A stretch of 64,000 nt of DNA from Bacteroidales bacterium UBA4293. GTDB taxonomy: Bacteria; Bacteroidota; Bacteroidia; Bacteroidales; Bacteroidaceae. The notes beneath the pieces are model-generated. The model was given only the letters and a program-made list of their open reading frames with translations, searched no databases and was not told where the DNA came from. The stretch's first letter is position 1; every line of letters begins with the position of its first letter. Location: contig DGVD01000007.1 of assembly GCA_002395835.1 (NCBI GenBank), forward strand, positions 43,270-107,269, given 5' to 3'. The position numbers and the translations under genes were made by a program. This document shows, piece after piece, positions 1-9,253 of this stretch.

Positions 1-645
1 GGAGTACCAATGGGACTCCAATTTTCTATAACGGCTATCGGAAGTATCATGCTTCAAAGCTCAAACAATGCTTTAGGGGCAACCTGCATAACCGCCTTTA
101 CCACAGCCATGAGAATAAAAATGTTCTTCATGAGTCCCCTGGAAAATCTTGGTATTGCTATGGCCACTTATGTGGGCCAAAATCTAGGAGCCAGACAAAT
201 CAAAAGGATATGGTACGGAATACGAACCTCACTTTCATTAACTGTCATTTATTGGCTATTCTGTGCTATCCTACTTTGGTTTACAGCAGATTGGATTTCC
301 TCACTTTTTGTAGGACTAAAGGAACAGAAAATTATAGAATACAGTGCCCTCTTCTTACATATATCTTGTTTTAATTATATCTTCCTCGGGACACTTACTA
401 CCCTTAGATATTCTTTACAAGGAATAGGATATACTAAACTTGCATTAAATTCAGGTGTCTTTGAGATGATAGCACGTGTATGCGTCAGCATCTGGCTAGT
501 ACCTGCAACAGGATTTTTAGGCGTATGTTGGGGAGATCCTATAGCATGGATGTCAGCCGACTGTTTTCTAATCCCAGCTATGATTATTGTTTATCGGAAA
601 CTGAAGTTAAAACACAATCTAGAGGTTGGTCATAAATATCAGTAG
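1..645 (+). CDS. MATE family efflux transporter, C-terminal part (5' end outside window)
   Basis: The reading frame is open from base 1, so the gene begins upstream of the window and only its last ~214 residues are visible. The visible part resembles the second half of MATE/NorM-type multidrug exporters: it opens with VPMGLQFSITAIGSIML, followed by several hydrophobic helices, the family-like stretch VGQNLGARQ, and a polar Lys-rich tail. Members of the family exchange cations for drugs or metabolites across the inner membrane; the substrate cannot be told. The 3' end overlaps the end of the convergent cyclo-ligase gene by 62 bases, and there is no space for a terminator between them. Confidence 0.85.
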   Translation, partial: GVPMGLQFSITAIGSIMLQSSNNALGATCITAFTTAMRIKMFFMSPLENLGIAMATYVGQNLGARQIKRIWYGIRTSLSLTVIYWLFCAILLWFTADWISSLFVGLKEQKIIEYSALFLHISCFNYIFLGTLTTLRYSLQGIGYTKLALNSGVFEMIARVCVSIWLVPATGFLGVCWGDPIAWMSADCFLIPAMIIVYRKLKLKHNLEVGHKYQ

Positions 646-1135
646 GGACATAATCTACAATCTGAAAAGAAAAACCTACACCCAACTTATAAGCACGATT
701 CAACTTGGGAAGAAATCTGTCATAGTACCCACGCCCTCTTCCTAATCTGTTACCATCTTTAGAAAAAGCCACACCAGGCACAATTACTAAATCTATACTA
801 TCATAATCATTGTAAAATGATAAAGATGTAGGCTCCAAAATGCTGAATTTTCCTGCTTTTAAGAATTCTTCTCCTTTATATTCACGTAATTCAATATCAT
901 CACCAACCAAAACAGGAAGCAACAGCGTTTTCTTTCCTAAAAACTTTTGAAACAAAGGCAAAATATCAACTTCATCAGGAAGAGGATGATAGCCCATCAC
1001 AACTTTTGCCTGTTGGAATTGAGGTAAAAGTAAAATCTGGTCAATAATATTATTCGACTCACTTAGACGCTTCTCTTCTGAAAACTGTGCCTTTAAAACC
1101 GAAATATGTTTTCTAAGTTCTTTCTTACTTACCAT
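584..1135 (-). CDS. 5-formyltetrahydrofolate cyclo-ligase
   Basis: ATP-dependent enzyme that converts 5-formyl-THF to 5,10-methenyl-THF in the cytoplasm, returning stored folate to the one-carbon pool. The family signature GRGRGYYDRFLP is near residue 140, preceded by DLVIVPGVAF. At 183 residues it has normal length. The frame is open another 36 codons upstream, but the ATG at 1135 (MVSKKELRKH) is preferred because a TAnnTTTG promoter box lies immediately in front of it, so the upstream codons would not be transcribed. It ends inside the convergent MATE gene. The start codon lies only 4 nt from the promoter box, which suggests a leaderless message. Confidence 0.93.
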   Translation of the reverse strand: MVSKKELRKHISVLKAQFSEEKRLSESNNIIDQILLLPQFQQAKVVMGYHPLPDEVDILPLFQKFLGKKTLLLPVLVGDDIELREYKGEEFLKAGKFSILEPTSLSFYNDYDSIDLVIVPGVAFSKDGNRLGRGRGYYDRFLPKLNRAYKLGVGFSFQIVDYVPTDIYDQPLDCVLTSVSDKQ

Positions 1136-1139
1136 ATGG

Positions 1140-1169
1140 CAAATATAGAGATAAAAAATAATTACCAAA
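1140..1169 (-). promoter_or_regulatory. Promoter of cyclo-ligase gene
   Basis: On the minus strand TATATTTG (1140-1147) matches the Bacteroidetes -7 box TAnnTTTG, with a TTTG at 1166-1169 18 nt upstream. The expected transcription start falls on or next to the ATG at 1135. Confidence 0.65.
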
Positions 1170-1213
1170 AAATTTTCCAAAGGAAAATAAATGGCATTAT
1201 CGAAAAAAGGTTG

Positions 1214-1221
1214 TATTTTTG
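1214..1221 (+). promoter_or_regulatory. Promoter -7 box of fbp operon
   Basis: TATTTTTG matches TAnnTTTG and lies 23 nt before the fbp ATG at 1245. No clear TTTG was seen at the -33 position. It supports the start at 1245 over an in-frame ATG at 1191. Confidence 0.55.
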
Positions 1222-1244
1222 TAACTACAACTAGAAAAAACAAT

Positions 1245-3254
1245 ATGGATAAAATTAGTCAGCCAATAACTTCTCAAATGATAGAAAAAGATATGCGCTA
1301 TTTGCAACTACTTAGCGATTCTTTTCCAACTATTGCTTCCGCTAGTACAGAAATCATCAATTTGGAAGCAATAAGTAACCTACCAAAAGGAACTGAACAT
1401 TTTATATCTGATCTCCACGGAGAATACGAGGCTTTTATCCATGTTCTTAAGAATGCGTCTGGAAACATTAAACGTAAGGTTAATGAGATTTTTGGACTTA
1501 CCATGCGGGAAAATGAGAAGCATGAACTTTGTACACTAATCTATTATCCAGAAGAAAAGCTAAATATCATCAAACAAAAAGAAGAATATTTGGATGATTG
1601 GTATATGATTACCTTACACCAATTAGTTACTATTTGCCAGAATGTATCTTCTAAATATACTCGTTCAAAGGTTCGCAAATCTCTTCCCGATGATTATTCC
1701 TATATCATACAGGAACTTCTTCATGAATCATCTGCTGAATCTAATAAACAAGAATACTTCAATCAGATCATAAAAACCATCATAGAGATAGGACGTGCAG
1801 ATGATTTCATAGTAGCTTTATGTAATGTCATTCAGCATCTCTCTATTGACCAACTACACATTGTAGGAGATATTTGGGACAGGGGCCCTGGTGCACACAT
1901 CATTATGGAGACACTCCGTCACTACCATCATTTTGATGTTCAATGGGGCAATCATGATATGAGTTGGATTGGTGCAGCAGCAGGTAACCTAGCCTGCATC
2001 GCAAATGTATTACGTATCAGTTTCCGATATGGGAATATGGCTACTTTAGAAGATGGTTATGGAATTAATCTTTTGCCTCTAGCTACTTTTGCAATGGAAA
2101 CTTATAAAGATGACCCTTGTGAAAGATTCCAACCAATTCTAGCTGACCCTGCTCATTCCGACACCAAATCTACTCGCCTACTAGCACAAATGCACAAGGC
2201 TATAACAATTATTCAATTCAAACTAGAAGCTGCCATCATAGACCGTCGTCCCGATTTCGAAATGGCATCTCGGAAACTTCTAGAATTCATTGATTTGGAT
2301 AGAGGTGTATTCCATTACAATGATAAAGATTACGAAATGTGGGATACAAATTTCCCAACGATCTGTAAAGAGCATCCATATGACTTGACTGAGCAAGAAA
2401 AGGATATTATGGAAAGGCTTAAACATTCATTCTGCACGAGTGACAAGCTCCAGAAACATATAAAATGTCTGTTTTCTCATGGCAGCATGTATAATGTTTG
2501 CAATGGAAATCTCCTCTTTCATGCCTCCATACCTTTAAATGAAGATGGGTCTTTCAAGGATGTCAAGATACATGACCAATATTTTCATGGAATGGCTTTA
2601 ATGAATGAAGTTGAACGGCAAACTCGATGCGCATTCAATGCTGAAATAAGTAAGGAAGATCGTAAATTTGCACGTGATTACATATGGTATTTATGGTGTG
2701 GCAAAAATTCTCCACTCTTTGATAAAGACAAGATGGCTACATTTGAAGGCTATTTTCTTAAAGACAAATCGATGTCTAAAGAAGAGAAGGGATACTACTA
2801 CACATACAGAGATAATGAAAAAATCTGTGACGCTATACTCGATGAATTTGGTGTAATAGGAGAACATCGCCATATAGTGAATGGACATGTTCCTGTTAAA
2901 GCAGCAACTAAAGGGGAAAGTCCAATAAAAGCTAATGGTAAACTTATAGTTATCGATGGTGGCTTTGCTAAAGCATACCATGAAAAGACAGGCATTGCAG
3001 GCTACACATTAGTATATCATTCCAGAGGGTTACAGCTTGTTCAGCATGAACCATTTACATCTACAAAAGATGCCATTGAAAAAGGAACCGATATTGTTTC
3101 CACCACACAATTGGTTGAACTCAGCACACATCGTGTAATGGTAAAAGACACCGATCTTGGTAGAGAACTTGCGAGACAAATAGATGACCTTAAGAAGTTG
3201 TTATACGCCTACAGGAATGGTTTCATTAAAGAAAAAGAAAATAAACAGCATTAA
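1245..3254 (+). CDS. fbp: Fructose-1,6-bisphosphatase class 3
   Basis: Hydrolyses fructose 1,6-bisphosphate to fructose 6-phosphate in gluconeogenesis. At 669 residues (MDKISQPITSQ...) it matches the large class III FBPase of Bacillus subtilis (about 670), not the ~330-residue class I type. Metallophosphatase motifs are visible: FISDLHGEYEAF near residue 65, VGDIWDRGPGAHIIMETL near 210, and GNHDMSWIGAA near 236; a C-terminal IVNGHVPV supplies a further metal-binding His. The start is chosen downstream of the promoter box. It is followed after 2 nt by nudC and then a 5'-nucleotidase gene, so the three probably form one transcription unit ending at the strong hairpin near 5785. Confidence 0.95.
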   Translation: MDKISQPITSQMIEKDMRYLQLLSDSFPTIASASTEIINLEAISNLPKGTEHFISDLHGEYEAFIHVLKNASGNIKRKVNEIFGLTMRENEKHELCTLIYYPEEKLNIIKQKEEYLDDWYMITLHQLVTICQNVSSKYTRSKVRKSLPDDYSYIIQELLHESSAESNKQEYFNQIIKTIIEIGRADDFIVALCNVIQHLSIDQLHIVGDIWDRGPGAHIIMETLRHYHHFDVQWGNHDMSWIGAAAGNLACIANVLRISFRYGNMATLEDGYGINLLPLATFAMETYKDDPCERFQPILADPAHSDTKSTRLLAQMHKAITIIQFKLEAAIIDRRPDFEMASRKLLEFIDLDRGVFHYNDKDYEMWDTNFPTICKEHPYDLTEQEKDIMERLKHSFCTSDKLQKHIKCLFSHGSMYNVCNGNLLFHASIPLNEDGSFKDVKIHDQYFHGMALMNEVERQTRCAFNAEISKEDRKFARDYIWYLWCGKNSPLFDKDKMATFEGYFLKDKSMSKEEKGYYYTYRDNEKICDAILDEFGVIGEHRHIVNGHVPVKAATKGESPIKANGKLIVIDGGFAKAYHEKTGIAGYTLVYHSRGLQLVQHEPFTSTKDAIEKGTDIVSTTQLVELSTHRVMVKDTDLGRELARQIDDLKKLLYAYRNGFIKEKENKQH

Positions 3255-3256
3255 CT

Positions 3257-4024
3257 ATGAAACAATACTGGTATGTATTCTGCCAAGATGAGCTACTTCT
3301 ATGGAAAGAAGGTGGTAAATTAGTTATACCTTTTGCTGAAGAACCACCAGTAAAAGTAGCACCGTGGACAACTATAATCACTCCAGAAGAGGGATATTCA
3401 GCTATTTCCATCCCATCTCCCATCATTGAAGATGAAAAACAAAAGATGGTCTCACTCAGACCTTCTTATGACATTTTATCGCGTGAGCATTATCTGAAAG
3501 CAGGTAAGTGTAGAGAACTACTATACTGGGATGCTAATAATAAATTCTGCGGCTGTTGCGGAGGCCCTATGAAATTCAACTCCCCCATCAGCAAGAAATG
3601 TACCATGTGTGGTAAAGAAATATGGCCAAATGTGGCTGTCGCATGCATCGTTCTCATCCAAAAAGGTGATGAGATTCTAATGGTTCATGCAAACAATTTC
3701 AGAGGTAAATTTTTTGGTCTGGTAGCAGGTTTTGTAGAAACTGGTGAAACTTTAGAAGATTGTGTGAAACGGGAAGTTCTTGAAGAAACCAGTCTTACCA
3801 TCAAAAACCTAAAGTATTTCGATAGTCAACCTTGGCCATATCCATGTGGTCTTATGGTAGGCTTTACGGCGGAATACGAAAGTGGAGAAATACATCTCCA
3901 GCGAAGTGAACTTGGAGGAGGCGGTTGGTTTACAAAAGACAATCTCCCAGAACTTCCACAGCCACTCTCCATAGCAAGGAAATTAATTAACCACTGGTTA
4001 GAAAAACAAAATAATATACTATGA
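3257..4024 (+). CDS. nudC: NAD(+) diphosphatase / NAD-decapping Nudix hydrolase
   Basis: Cleaves NAD(H) to NMN(H) and AMP and, in characterised homologues, removes NAD caps from RNA. Order of parts: an N-terminal domain (1-~90), a zinc ribbon with Cys pairs CGCCGG and CTMCG (~residues 95-120), then the Nudix domain. The Nudix box reads GFVETGETLEDCVKREVLEE (~155-175). The NudC-specific SQPWPYP motif follows at ~190. At 255 residues the length is typical. It lies 2 nt after fbp and its stop codon overlaps the next ATG (ATGA), which implies translational coupling to the 5'-nucleotidase. The shared theme with its neighbour is nucleotide turnover. Confidence 0.93.
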   Translation: MKQYWYVFCQDELLLWKEGGKLVIPFAEEPPVKVAPWTTIITPEEGYSAISIPSPIIEDEKQKMVSLRPSYDILSREHYLKAGKCRELLYWDANNKFCGCCGGPMKFNSPISKKCTMCGKEIWPNVAVACIVLIQKGDEILMVHANNFRGKFFGLVAGFVETGETLEDCVKREVLEETSLTIKNLKYFDSQPWPYPCGLMVGFTAEYESGEIHLQRSELGGGGWFTKDNLPELPQPLSIARKLINHWLEKQNNIL

Positions 4025-5757
4025 ATAAATATTTTTACTTATTATTCTTAGCCCTCACGTCACTGAATTTAATTTCATGCTCAGTGGAAGAAAAAACAGT
4101 TCAGATTCAACTGGCTGAAACTAGTGATGTGCATGGAGCATTTTATGACTATGATTTCCGCAATGGAAAAATTCAGCATTCCAGCCTTTCGCGTATTTCA
4201 CAATATCTGAAAGAAACCCGTAAAGAACTTGGAGACAATCTAATATATATGGATAATGGAGATATTCTCCAAGGTCAACCAGAGGTTTATTTCTTTAATT
4301 ATATGGATACAGCCAAAGTGCATCAAGTAGCAAGGATGTTGAACTACTTAAAATGTGATGCTACTGCTGTAGGAAATCATGATATAGAGACTGGACATGC
4401 AGTGTATGACAAATTTTATGGTCAATGTAACTTTCCTGTATTAGGAGCCAATGTAATAGATAAGAAAACCGGGAAGCCTTACTTCCAACCTTATAAGATT
4501 TTGGAACGCAGTGGAATTAAAATAGCCATTATAGGTATGTTGACTCCAGCTATTCCTAAATGGCTTCCTGAAATCTTATGGGAAGGATTAGAGTTCCAAG
4601 ACATGGTAGAGTGTGCTAAACAATGGATCCCAGAAGTGAAAAAAGAAAAGCCAGATTTAATCGTTGGCTTATTCCACTCTGGTTCAGACAGCCGTGAAGA
4701 AACAGCTGAAGGTGAAGTACTAGAAGATGCTTCTTTCGTTGTACCAGAAAAGGTTCCAGGTTTCGACATAATTTTCTATGGTCACGACCATAAAAACCGT
4801 TTAGAAGAAATAGTAGATCCTGAAGGAAAAACCGTCTATTGCATTAATCCTGACAATGAAGCTGAATTTCTAAGTTTAGCACATGTTACTTTCCAACTAA
4901 GAAACGGCAAAGTGGTTTCAAAAGAGATAAAGCCGGAACTAAAAGACATGAAAGATTATCCAGTAGATAGTGATTTTGAAAAAGAGTTCGCTCCTCAAAA
5001 ACAAGAAGCCATCGACTATATTAATAGAAAGATTGGAAAGTTGACAAAAACACTTTATGCTAAAGAAGCATTTATAGGTCCATGTGATTTCCTAAGCCTA
5101 ATTCATCAGTTGCAAATGGACATCACAGGTGCTCCTATTTCCATTACTGCTCCCCTCTCCCTCAATGCTGTCATTCCACAAGGAGACCTTACAGTGGGCG
5201 ACATGTTTAATCTTTATCGATTCGAAAATTATCTCTACACTATGAGCCTCACCGGCCAAGAGATTAAGGATGAATTAGAAATGAGCTATGCCAGCTGGAC
5301 AAATATCATGAAAAGTGCAAATGACGATCTGCTACTGCTAAATAAGGATGCTTCAGACGATCAGCACTTAGGATTTAAAAATTTCTACTTTAACTTTGAT
5401 ACAGCTGCAGGAATCAATTATACCGTAGATGTAACAAAACCAAATGGAGAAAAAGTAAACATAATTTCCTTGTCTGATGGAACCCCATTTGATTTAACCA
5501 AACGATATAATGTGGCAATCAATTCCTATAGAGGAAATGGAGGCGGTGATTTGCTCACGAAAGGTGCAGGTTTAACCAAAGAGGAAATCCTTAAAAGAAT
5601 AGTAAAAAGTACCGATAAGGATTTACGTTATTACCTCATCAAACACATTGAAGAACAAAAGGTAGTTACCCCACCTCACATGAACAACTGGAAATTCATT
5701 CCAGAATCATGGACAATTCCAGCTGGTAAGAAGAACTTGAAAGAACTTTTCAATTAA
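4021..5757 (+). CDS. 5'-nucleotidase / metallophosphatase lipoprotein (UshA family)
   Basis: Predicted exported phosphoesterase that removes phosphate from nucleotides or nucleotide sugars so the nucleoside can be imported. The leader ends in LNLISCSVEE, a lipobox with Cys at residue ~20, so it is probably a lipoprotein. Calcineurin-type metal motifs are all present: TSDVHG, GDILQG, GNHDIE and GHDHKNR within residues ~35-260. The UshA-type C-terminal domain occupies ~340-560 with the substrate-binding stretch YRGNGGGDLL. At 578 residues it is complete. It is translationally coupled to nudC (ATGA overlap) and is followed by a perfect hairpin. The natural substrate is not evident. Confidence 0.9.
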   Translation: MNKYFYLLFLALTSLNLISCSVEEKTVQIQLAETSDVHGAFYDYDFRNGKIQHSSLSRISQYLKETRKELGDNLIYMDNGDILQGQPEVYFFNYMDTAKVHQVARMLNYLKCDATAVGNHDIETGHAVYDKFYGQCNFPVLGANVIDKKTGKPYFQPYKILERSGIKIAIIGMLTPAIPKWLPEILWEGLEFQDMVECAKQWIPEVKKEKPDLIVGLFHSGSDSREETAEGEVLEDASFVVPEKVPGFDIIFYGHDHKNRLEEIVDPEGKTVYCINPDNEAEFLSLAHVTFQLRNGKVVSKEIKPELKDMKDYPVDSDFEKEFAPQKQEAIDYINRKIGKLTKTLYAKEAFIGPCDFLSLIHQLQMDITGAPISITAPLSLNAVIPQGDLTVGDMFNLYRFENYLYTMSLTGQEIKDELEMSYASWTNIMKSANDDLLLLNKDASDDQHLGFKNFYFNFDTAAGINYTVDVTKPNGEKVNIISLSDGTPFDLTKRYNVAINSYRGNGGGDLLTKGAGLTKEEILKRIVKSTDKDLRYYLIKHIEEQKVVTPPHMNNWKFIPESWTIPAGKKNLKELFN

Positions 5758-5769
5758 AAAGGAAATAAA

Positions 5770-5799
5770 AAAATGGATGCACTCTTGTGCATCCATTTT
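5770..5799. terminator. Bidirectional intrinsic terminator
   Basis: A perfect 13-bp stem (AAAATGGATGCAC / GTGCATCCATTTT) with a 4-nt loop TCTT sits between the convergent 5'-nucleotidase and phosphosugar mutase genes. A/T runs flank both sides, so it can act in both directions. Confidence 0.9.
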
Positions 5800-5822
5800 C
5801 TATTTTAAGGCGAATAAAAGAA

Positions 5823-7568
5823 TTACAACTTTAAGCTTACTTTGATAGCTTCTATCTTCTCCATTGCCTTTTCAGACAAAATAGGATAATCATCAGCACT
5901 GGTCATCTTATCCTTTACTTCACAATAGAATTTAATCTTTGGTTCTGTACCAGAAGGACGAACGCTAACCTTTGTTCCATCCTCACAGAAATACTGCAAT
6001 ACATTACTTGTAGCAGGCATATCCAAATGCTTAACAGCACCTGTATTTACATCTGTGAGCTGAAGGCTTTGATAATCCTTGATAGTTACTACCTTAGATC
6101 CACCTAATTCCTTTGGAGGATTAGCACGGAAATCAACCATCATCTGCTTAATTTCATCTGCTCCGCTCTTACCTGGCTTAACCACATTAATGGTAAACTC
6201 CTTAGAGAAACCATACTCCAGATAAATCTGCATCAACAAGTCATATAGAGTCTTACCTTGATCTTTAGCCCAAGCTGCAATTTCACAAATCAAACAAATT
6301 GAAGCTGGAGCATCTTTATCACGAACTTTATCATATGGTAGGAAGCCAAAACTTTCTTCACCACCACCGATGTATTTCTGCTTACCTTCTGATATGGCAA
6401 TTTCGCGAGCAATCCACTTAAAACCAGTGTAGCAATCGCGAAGCTCCACATTATTTTTCTTAGCTATTTCAGCAATGACCTCGGTAGTAACGATAGTCTT
6501 TACCAAGAAATCAGAAGACTTAAGCTGGCCTAAAGCTTTCTTGTTCTTTATGATATAATAGCAGAACATCATACAGGTCTGATTTCCATTAATGATAATC
6601 CACTCACCCTTATTATCACGACAAACAATAGCCAAACGGTCTGCATCAGGATCTGTAGCAACAACTAAATCTGCGTTTAACTTCGTTCCCAACTTCATTC
6701 CTAATGTCATAGCCTCAGCATTCTCGGGATTAGGAGATACAACTGTAGGGAAGTTGCCATCTATAACCATTTGTTCTGGAACTACATGTATATTTTGGAA
6801 ACCCCAAGAACGAAGACATAAAGGAACGATAACCCTACCAGTTCCATGCATTGCGGAATAGACTATATTCAAATCTTTCTGGCGATTGATGACATCCTGA
6901 TCGATAAGTGCCTCATGAACAGCTGTCATATAATTATAATCCATTTCACCGCCAATGATTTCAATCAAGTCCCAGTTGGCTTCAAATTTAACATCGTCTA
7001 TTGTTACCTTATTTACTTCCTCTATAATGCCTGTATCATGTGGAGAAAGTACCTGAGCACCATCTTCCCAATACGCTTTATAACCATTATATTCTTTTGG
7101 ATTGTGAGAAGCAGTAACATTTACACCACACTGTGCATGAAGTTCACGAATAGCAAATGAGATTTCTGGTGTAGGACGCAAACTCTCAAACAAATAGCAC
7201 TTAATACCATTTGCAGAGAAAATGGCAGCTACAGTTTCAGCAAATTCACGGCCATGATTACGGCAGTCATGACCTACCACAGCTGCTAAATCCTTACGAT
7301 TAGGGAATGCTTTCAGAACATAATTCGCAAAACCTTGAGTTGCCATTCCCACAATGTATTTATTCATTCGATTAGTTCCAGCTCCCATGATACCACGCAA
7401 GCCGCCAGTTCCAAACTCAAGGTTACGATAAAATGCGTCAATCAATGGAGTCTTGTCCTCGGCATCAAGCATAGCCTGAACTTCTGCACGTGTCTCAGCA
7501 TCAAAAGAAGGAGAAAGCCATTTCTTGGCAGTTTCAGTACATTTTTTTATCAATTCTTCATTTTCCAT
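5823..7568 (-). CDS. Phospho-sugar mutase (phosphoglucomutase/phosphomannomutase type)
   Basis: Interconverts hexose 1- and 6-phosphates in the cytoplasm, feeding glycogen and nucleotide-sugar synthesis. It has 581 residues, the size of PgcA-type alpha-phosphoglucomutases. The phosphoserine loop TASHNPKEYNGYK is near residue 152, the Mg site DPDADR near 308, the sugar-binding GGEESFGF near 400, and the phosphate-binding RPSGTEPKIKF near 537. The second member of this superfamily in the window, glmM, is shorter. It stands alone, with its own -7 box about 50 nt upstream. Confidence 0.93.
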   Translation of the reverse strand: MENEELIKKCTETAKKWLSPSFDAETRAEVQAMLDAEDKTPLIDAFYRNLEFGTGGLRGIMGAGTNRMNKYIVGMATQGFANYVLKAFPNRKDLAAVVGHDCRNHGREFAETVAAIFSANGIKCYLFESLRPTPEISFAIRELHAQCGVNVTASHNPKEYNGYKAYWEDGAQVLSPHDTGIIEEVNKVTIDDVKFEANWDLIEIIGGEMDYNYMTAVHEALIDQDVINRQKDLNIVYSAMHGTGRVIVPLCLRSWGFQNIHVVPEQMVIDGNFPTVVSPNPENAEAMTLGMKLGTKLNADLVVATDPDADRLAIVCRDNKGEWIIINGNQTCMMFCYYIIKNKKALGQLKSSDFLVKTIVTTEVIAEIAKKNNVELRDCYTGFKWIAREIAISEGKQKYIGGGEESFGFLPYDKVRDKDAPASICLICEIAAWAKDQGKTLYDLLMQIYLEYGFSKEFTINVVKPGKSGADEIKQMMVDFRANPPKELGGSKVVTIKDYQSLQLTDVNTGAVKHLDMPATSNVLQYFCEDGTKVSVRPSGTEPKIKFYCEVKDKMTSADDYPILSEKAMEKIEAIKVSLKL

Positions 7569-7618
7569 AATTGAATATTTTTAATAGTATTTAGATTTCA
7601 GATGTTATATTTAGATTA

Positions 7619-7626
7619 CAAATATA
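7619..7626 (-). promoter_or_regulatory. Promoter -7 box of phosphosugar mutase
   Basis: The minus strand reads TATATTTG, 50 nt before the ATG at 7568. No clear -33 TTTG was seen. Confidence 0.5.
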
Positions 7627-7714
7627 GATATTTAATCTGATTTTGCCTAAATAAAAAATGACTTTTTATAGAAAGCACTTGCAATTTCCAACTCACATTT
7701 AATAAATAATTCTA

Positions 7715-7749
7715 TTTGTAGATTATTAATTTATAATTCACTATTTTTG
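7715..7749 (+). promoter_or_regulatory. Promoter of rlmH
   Basis: TTTG (7715-7718) and TATTTTTG (7742-7749) are 23 nt apart, slightly longer than usual. The box ends 4 nt before the rlmH ATG, so the transcript is expected to be leaderless. Confidence 0.6.
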
Positions 7750-7753
7750 CAGT

Positions 7754-8227
7754 ATGAAAATTACACTACTCGTTATAGGTAAAACCATAGAAAAACATTA
7801 TATTGCCGGAATTGATGACTACGTTTCACGGCTAAAACATTATATAAGTTTTAATCTTGAGGTTATTCCAGAATTAAAAAACACCAAAAGCCTTTCCGAA
7901 CAACAACAGAAGGAGAAAGAGGCCGACTTAATTCTGAAGTCACTCCAACCAGGTGACGTAGTGGTCTTGCTAGATGAGCACGGTAAAGAATTCAGAAGCA
8001 TTGAGTTCGCAGAATGGACTAAACAGAAAATGAATACAGTCAGTAAACGACTCGTTTTCATTATTGGGGGTCCATATGGCTTCTCTCAGAGAATTTATGA
8101 CATCGCACAAGAGAAGATTTCGCTTTCTAAAATGACCTTTTCCCACCAAATGATTCGCCTCATTTTTGTGGAACAACTTTACCGGGTGATGAATATCCTC
8201 CATGGTGGACCATATCACCACGAGTAA
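7754..8227 (+). CDS. rlmH: 23S rRNA (pseudouridine-1915-N3)-methyltransferase RlmH
   Basis: SPOUT-fold enzyme that methylates pseudouridine 1915 in helix 69 of 23S rRNA using S-adenosylmethionine. At 157 residues it has the standard size. The SAM-binding knot is recognisable from VFIIGGPYGFS (~residue 100) and the C-terminal LSKMTFSHQMIRLIFVEQLY plus GGPYHHE, the family's conserved tail. The ATG lies 4 nt after a -7 promoter box. The stop codon directly abuts the end of the convergent hydrolase gene (8227/8228), leaving no room for a terminator. Confidence 0.97.
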   Translation: MKITLLVIGKTIEKHYIAGIDDYVSRLKHYISFNLEVIPELKNTKSLSEQQQKEKEADLILKSLQPGDVVVLLDEHGKEFRSIEFAEWTKQKMNTVSKRLVFIIGGPYGFSQRIYDIAQEKISLSKMTFSHQMIRLIFVEQLYRVMNILHGGPYHHE

Positions 8228-9253
8228 TTACCAATGAAAATCTGCCACTACAGGTAAATGATCACTATATCCCCCTTGATACCTCAACCCATTGTAGGTG
8301 CGAAAAGGCTTTAGCCCTCCATATTTCAAATCTTCCTCCAAAATAAAGGATGGCTGATGGATTTTCACCCACTCTGGAGCGGTATAGAAATGACCACTTT
8401 TCTTGTAAAGTAAGTTCCCATTAACAATGAAATGGTCCAGGGTATTCCACTTACCTTGGTATTTATAAGTTCCAGGTTTCTTCCCTATCAATAAATTATA
8501 CAATGATAAGGGGTGAATTTCATCTTCCACTTTTGATGCTTTTAATACAGTTTTCAAAGAAGCGTTATCTGGAAAATCATTAAAATCGCCCGTAATAATA
8601 ATTCTAGGTTTAGATTTGTGAACCATTACAGAATCAACATGCTGCTTTAGCACTTGAGCCACATGTCTCCTATAGGGATCAGAGATGCTCTGCCCACGAC
8701 TACGACTAGGGAAATGGCAAAGAAACAGATCTAAAGTATCTCGCGTCTGAGTAATTCCTTCCACATGAAGGATATTGCGAGTCGGTCTGTTCCCGATAGT
8801 ACTTCTATCTATTTCTATTTCATCAAATTTAAGAGGCTTAAAAGTAGCTTTTTGGTAAAGGAAGGCGATATCTATGCCACGTTCATCAGGACTATGGGTC
8901 ATATAATAATCATAACCGGCAACACGCAGCGGTGACCGACGGGTTAAATAAAGTAGAACACTATCATTTTCTACTTCACAAAGCATTATCACATCTGGAA
9001 GCTGATCATCTGCTGCAGATGATATGACCTGTGATATATGAATAAGCTTTTTCCAGAAACGAGGCTTAGTCCAATTCCGGACAGTACCAGGTAGGAATTC
9101 CTGGTCGGCTTTCAAAGAATCATGGAAAACATCAAAAAGATTCTCTACGTTATACTCCATCAATCTAAAACGAGATTGAGAGAAAACTAATAAAGAGAAT
9201 GTGGTAAAAACTAAGAATGTAAAAAATCTGTGCAAAATCAAGAAAGAGTGCAT
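8228..9253 (-). CDS. Secreted endonuclease/exonuclease/phosphatase family hydrolase
   Basis: A predicted exported phosphodiesterase or nuclease of the EEP superfamily. A signal peptide (MHSFLILHRFF...LLVFSQ) precedes the catalytic fold. EEP motifs are visible: LMEYNVENLFD (~30), the metal-binding Glu in LCEVENDS (~105), ITGDFNDFPDN (~220) and the C-terminal YSDHLPVVADF with the catalytic His. The ATG at 9253 is preferred to the TTG at 9256. This ATG lies inside the hairpin that ends the upstream pepD unit, so translation may be weak in read-through transcripts. The substrate is unknown; Bacteroides relatives are annotated only as EEP family proteins. Confidence 0.85.
   Translation of the reverse strand: MHSFLILHRFFTFLVFTTFSLLVFSQSRFRLMEYNVENLFDVFHDSLKADQEFLPGTVRNWTKPRFWKKLIHISQVISSAADDQLPDVIMLCEVENDSVLLYLTRRSPLRVAGYDYYMTHSPDERGIDIAFLYQKATFKPLKFDEIEIDRSTIGNRPTRNILHVEGITQTRDTLDLFLCHFPSRSRGQSISDPYRRHVAQVLKQHVDSVMVHKSKPRIIITGDFNDFPDNASLKTVLKASKVEDEIHPLSLYNLLIGKKPGTYKYQGKWNTLDHFIVNGNLLYKKSGHFYTAPEWVKIHQPSFILEEDLKYGGLKPFRTYNGLRYQGGYSDHLPVVADFHW

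Noticed and set aside
584..1243. Longer cyclo-ligase start at 1243
   Set aside because: The extra 36 residues are hydrophobic without family similarity and the promoter box for the gene lies inside that stretch.
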